DNA from: an uncultured Petrimonas sp.
GTDB taxonomy: Bacteria > Bacteroidota > Bacteroidia > Bacteroidales > Dysgonomonadaceae
Direction: 5' to 3'
Length of the DNA: 6,973 bases
Assembly (NCBI GenBank): GCA_934621705.1
Contig: CAKTUP010000104.1
Span: 1-6,973 of the forward strand
Shown here: positions 5,492-6,973 of the stretch, one piece after another
Position numbering within the stretch: position 1 is the first letter of the stretch
Layout: each line of letters begins with the position of its first letter
Notes under the pieces: generated by a model
The model's database searches: none
What the model was told of the DNA's origin: nothing
The model's input: the letters and a program-made list of their open reading frames with translations, nothing else
Program-made: the position numbers and the translations under genes

Positions 5492-6973
5492 CCTCACTTC
5501 ATCCGGCCACGGGCACACTTTTCCGGTGGCTTTAAACGCCGGACGTTGCGCTTTTACTTTTCGCAGGTAGTTGCTTAATTCTTTCGAGAGTTTTTTCACC
5601 AGCTGCGGGTTGGAAGCCGCCAAATCACGAGTTTCTCCGATATCGTTCGTAATATTGAAAAGTTCGCGTTTGCCCGTTTCGTAATAATACACCAGTTTAT
5701 AATCGCCTTTACGGATGGCGCTGGTGGTGCCAATCCCCGGGCCGTCGTTGCCCCACAGGTTAGGGAAATGCCAAATTAAACTACGTTTGTTGTAATTAGT
5801 GGTTTTGCCCAACAGCATCGGGACGAAACTTTTTCCGTCAATCGGTTGCTTGGTTTTGTATTTCTCAACCTGAGCCATTTCCAGCAAGGTTGGGAAATGG
5901 TCTTCGATTATGGTATATTGATCGTTACGCGTGGCGGGCTTCACTTTACCCGGCCATTTTACGATCATCGGTTCGCGGATGCCGCCTTCGTACATCGACC
6001 CTTTTCCGCTGTTGAGCGGCGCGTTGTGCGTATGAAGCGGCAGGTCGCGCCACTCCGGTTCCGACGACAAACCGCCGTTATCGCCCATAAAAACGATGAT
6101 GGTATTATCGTCCAACTCATTCTTTTCCAGCCATTCCATCAAATCACCCAGACTCTTGTCCATTCCTTCGATAAGCGAGGCATAAGCCGCCTCTTTTTCC
6201 GAAAGCCCCGCGTCGCGGTATTTTTGGTAGAACCGCATATCCTTGTCCACGGGCACGTGAATGGCGTAGTGCGACATATAAAGGAAGAAGGGTTGGTGGA
6301 GCCGCTTGGCTTTATCGAGCGCTTTGATGGCTTCCAGCGTGAGCGCTTCGGTGGCGAAAGTTTCGGTACCCCAATAGTCTTTCAAACCGGGAATGGCTTG
6401 CAGTGACTGCGGTTTGCCATCGGTGCGATTGCCGTAATTCTGTTCGCCCAAATAACTTGCCAATCCGCCACCTGCGTGCCCGGCAATGTTCACCTCGAAA
6501 CCGAAATGGTGTGGATTTTCGCCCGGCGTATCAATGGCTCCCCAATGCGCTTTTCCGCAATGAATGGTGTGGTAACCGCTGTTTTTGAGCAATTGGGGTA
6601 ACGAAGTTACTTCGTATGTAGCAGGAATATTCGGAACTTGCGCAATTCCGTTCACGTTCCACGCCGGAAATTCCAGCACATCGCTTTTGCGGTCGGTGGA
6701 TGTGTTTTTTTGCAGCGTCCAGTTCGTCACCCGGTGTCTTGCGGCGTTCATCCCCGTAAGCAAACTTACACGCGTAGGCGAACTCACCGGGCAGGCATAC
6801 GCCTGCGTAAACATCATTCCTTCGGAAGCCAACCGCTCCATATTGGGCGTGTGGTAACGCTCGTTGAGGGGTGTTTTTTCCGTCCAGAACGGAAGCGATG
6901 TGTCCTGCCAGCCCATATCGTCCACCAGAAAATAGATAATATTGGGGCGCGTATCGGTGGTTTGTGCTGTGAG
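5471..6973 (-). CDS. Serine-type formylglycine-dependent sulfatase, N-terminus cut off
   Basis: The minus frame is open from the window edge, giving 500 residues without a start. The first visible residues, LTAQTTDTRPNIIYFLVDDMGWQD, look like the end of a signal peptide and the start of the S1 (alkaline phosphatase-like) sulfatase fold. Asp18 and Asp19 are metal ligands. The catalytic motif is SSPTR at 64-68 in ACPVSSPTRVSLLTG; the residue converted to formylglycine is Ser64 (AGT, 6782-6784), not Cys. Other expected active-site residues are present: Lys141 and His143 (GKAH), His235/His239 (SHYAIH), Asp298-Asn299 (GDNGG), Lys324 and Arg333. Ser-type enzymes need the radical-SAM maturase anSME, which is not in the window. 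It probably removes sulfate from a host or algal glycan in the periplasm; the substrate cannot be read. An internal GTG (6925) is not the start because homology continues upstream. The six C-terminal residues, GVVGSW, come from a heptamer repeat. Confidence 0.92.
   Translation of the reverse strand, partial: LTAQTTDTRPNIIYFLVDDMGWQDTSLPFWTEKTPLNERYHTPNMERLASEGMMFTQAYACPVSSPTRVSLLTGMNAARHRVTNWTLQKNTSTDRKSDVLEFPAWNVNGIAQVPNIPATYEVTSLPQLLKNSGYHTIHCGKAHWGAIDTPGENPHHFGFEVNIAGHAGGGLASYLGEQNYGNRTDGKPQSLQAIPGLKDYWGTETFATEALTLEAIKALDKAKRLHQPFFLYMSHYAIHVPVDKDMRFYQKYRDAGLSEKEAAYASLIEGMDKSLGDLMEWLEKNELDDNTIIVFMGDNGGLSSEPEWRDLPLHTHNAPLNSGKGSMYEGGIREPMIVKWPGKVKPATRNDQYTIIEDHFPTLLEMAQVEKYKTKQPIDGKSFVPMLLGKTTNYNKRSLIWHFPNLWGNDGPGIGTTSAIRKGDYKLVYYYETGKRELFNITNDIGETRDLAASNPQLVKKLSKELSNYLRKVKAQRPAFKATGKVCPWPDEVRGVVGSW

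Noticed and set aside
5846..6406. 186-codon plus-strand ORF inside the sulfatase
   Set aside because: It is antisense to the sulfatase active-site region, whose motifs are unambiguous.

Overview
The window looks like a chromosomal segment from a member of the Bacteroidota, most likely order Bacteroidales. Four things point there: a DUF721/DciA protein of the short Bacteroidetes type, a lipobox–TPR–transmembrane–HTH regulator, a two-domain HU-like/DUF4469 protein, and a serine-type sulfatase. Two intergenic regions also carry the Bacteroidetes -7 promoter motif TAnnTTTG. The order-level assignment is inference from gene content; no rRNA or other marker gene is present.

Layout, left to right. 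(1) 1-288, + strand: 3' part of a DUF721/DciA-like gene. (2) 289-758: a gene-free stretch of 470 bases. It starts with a 7-base-period tandem tract that includes the DciA stop codon. It then holds a 252-base MITE-like element (448-699) with 18-base terminal inverted repeats and a perfect 10-base flanking direct repeat; inside it are two oppositely oriented copies of a GC-rich palindromic repeat. (3) 759-2480, +: membrane-tethered TPR/LuxR-type regulator. (4) 2690-3490, +: small unknown lipoprotein with its own good promoter match. (5) 3491-3730: a GC-rich block, then another heptamer tract. (6) 3731-4435, +: HU-like DNA-binding/DUF4469 protein, much richer in G+C than the gene before it. (7) 4457-4547: a strong complex palindrome between two convergent genes. 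(8) 4566-5231, -: small outer-membrane beta-barrel protein. (9) 5232-5470: two further heptamer tracts, the second running into the 3' end of the next gene. (10) 5471-6973, -: formylglycine-dependent sulfatase, cut by the right edge of the window.

The genes do not form an obvious pathway. The regulator and the lipoprotein are neighbours on one strand and could be functionally linked, but separate promoter motifs precede them. The beta-barrel protein and the sulfatase share a strand but are 239 bases apart. I found no defence system, secretion cluster, RNA gene or CRISPR array.

The most unusual content lies between the genes. Tandem tracts with a fixed 7-base period but different unit sequences occur at four intergenic places, and two of them include a gene's stop codon. 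A non-autonomous transposon relic sits just upstream of the regulator's promoter.
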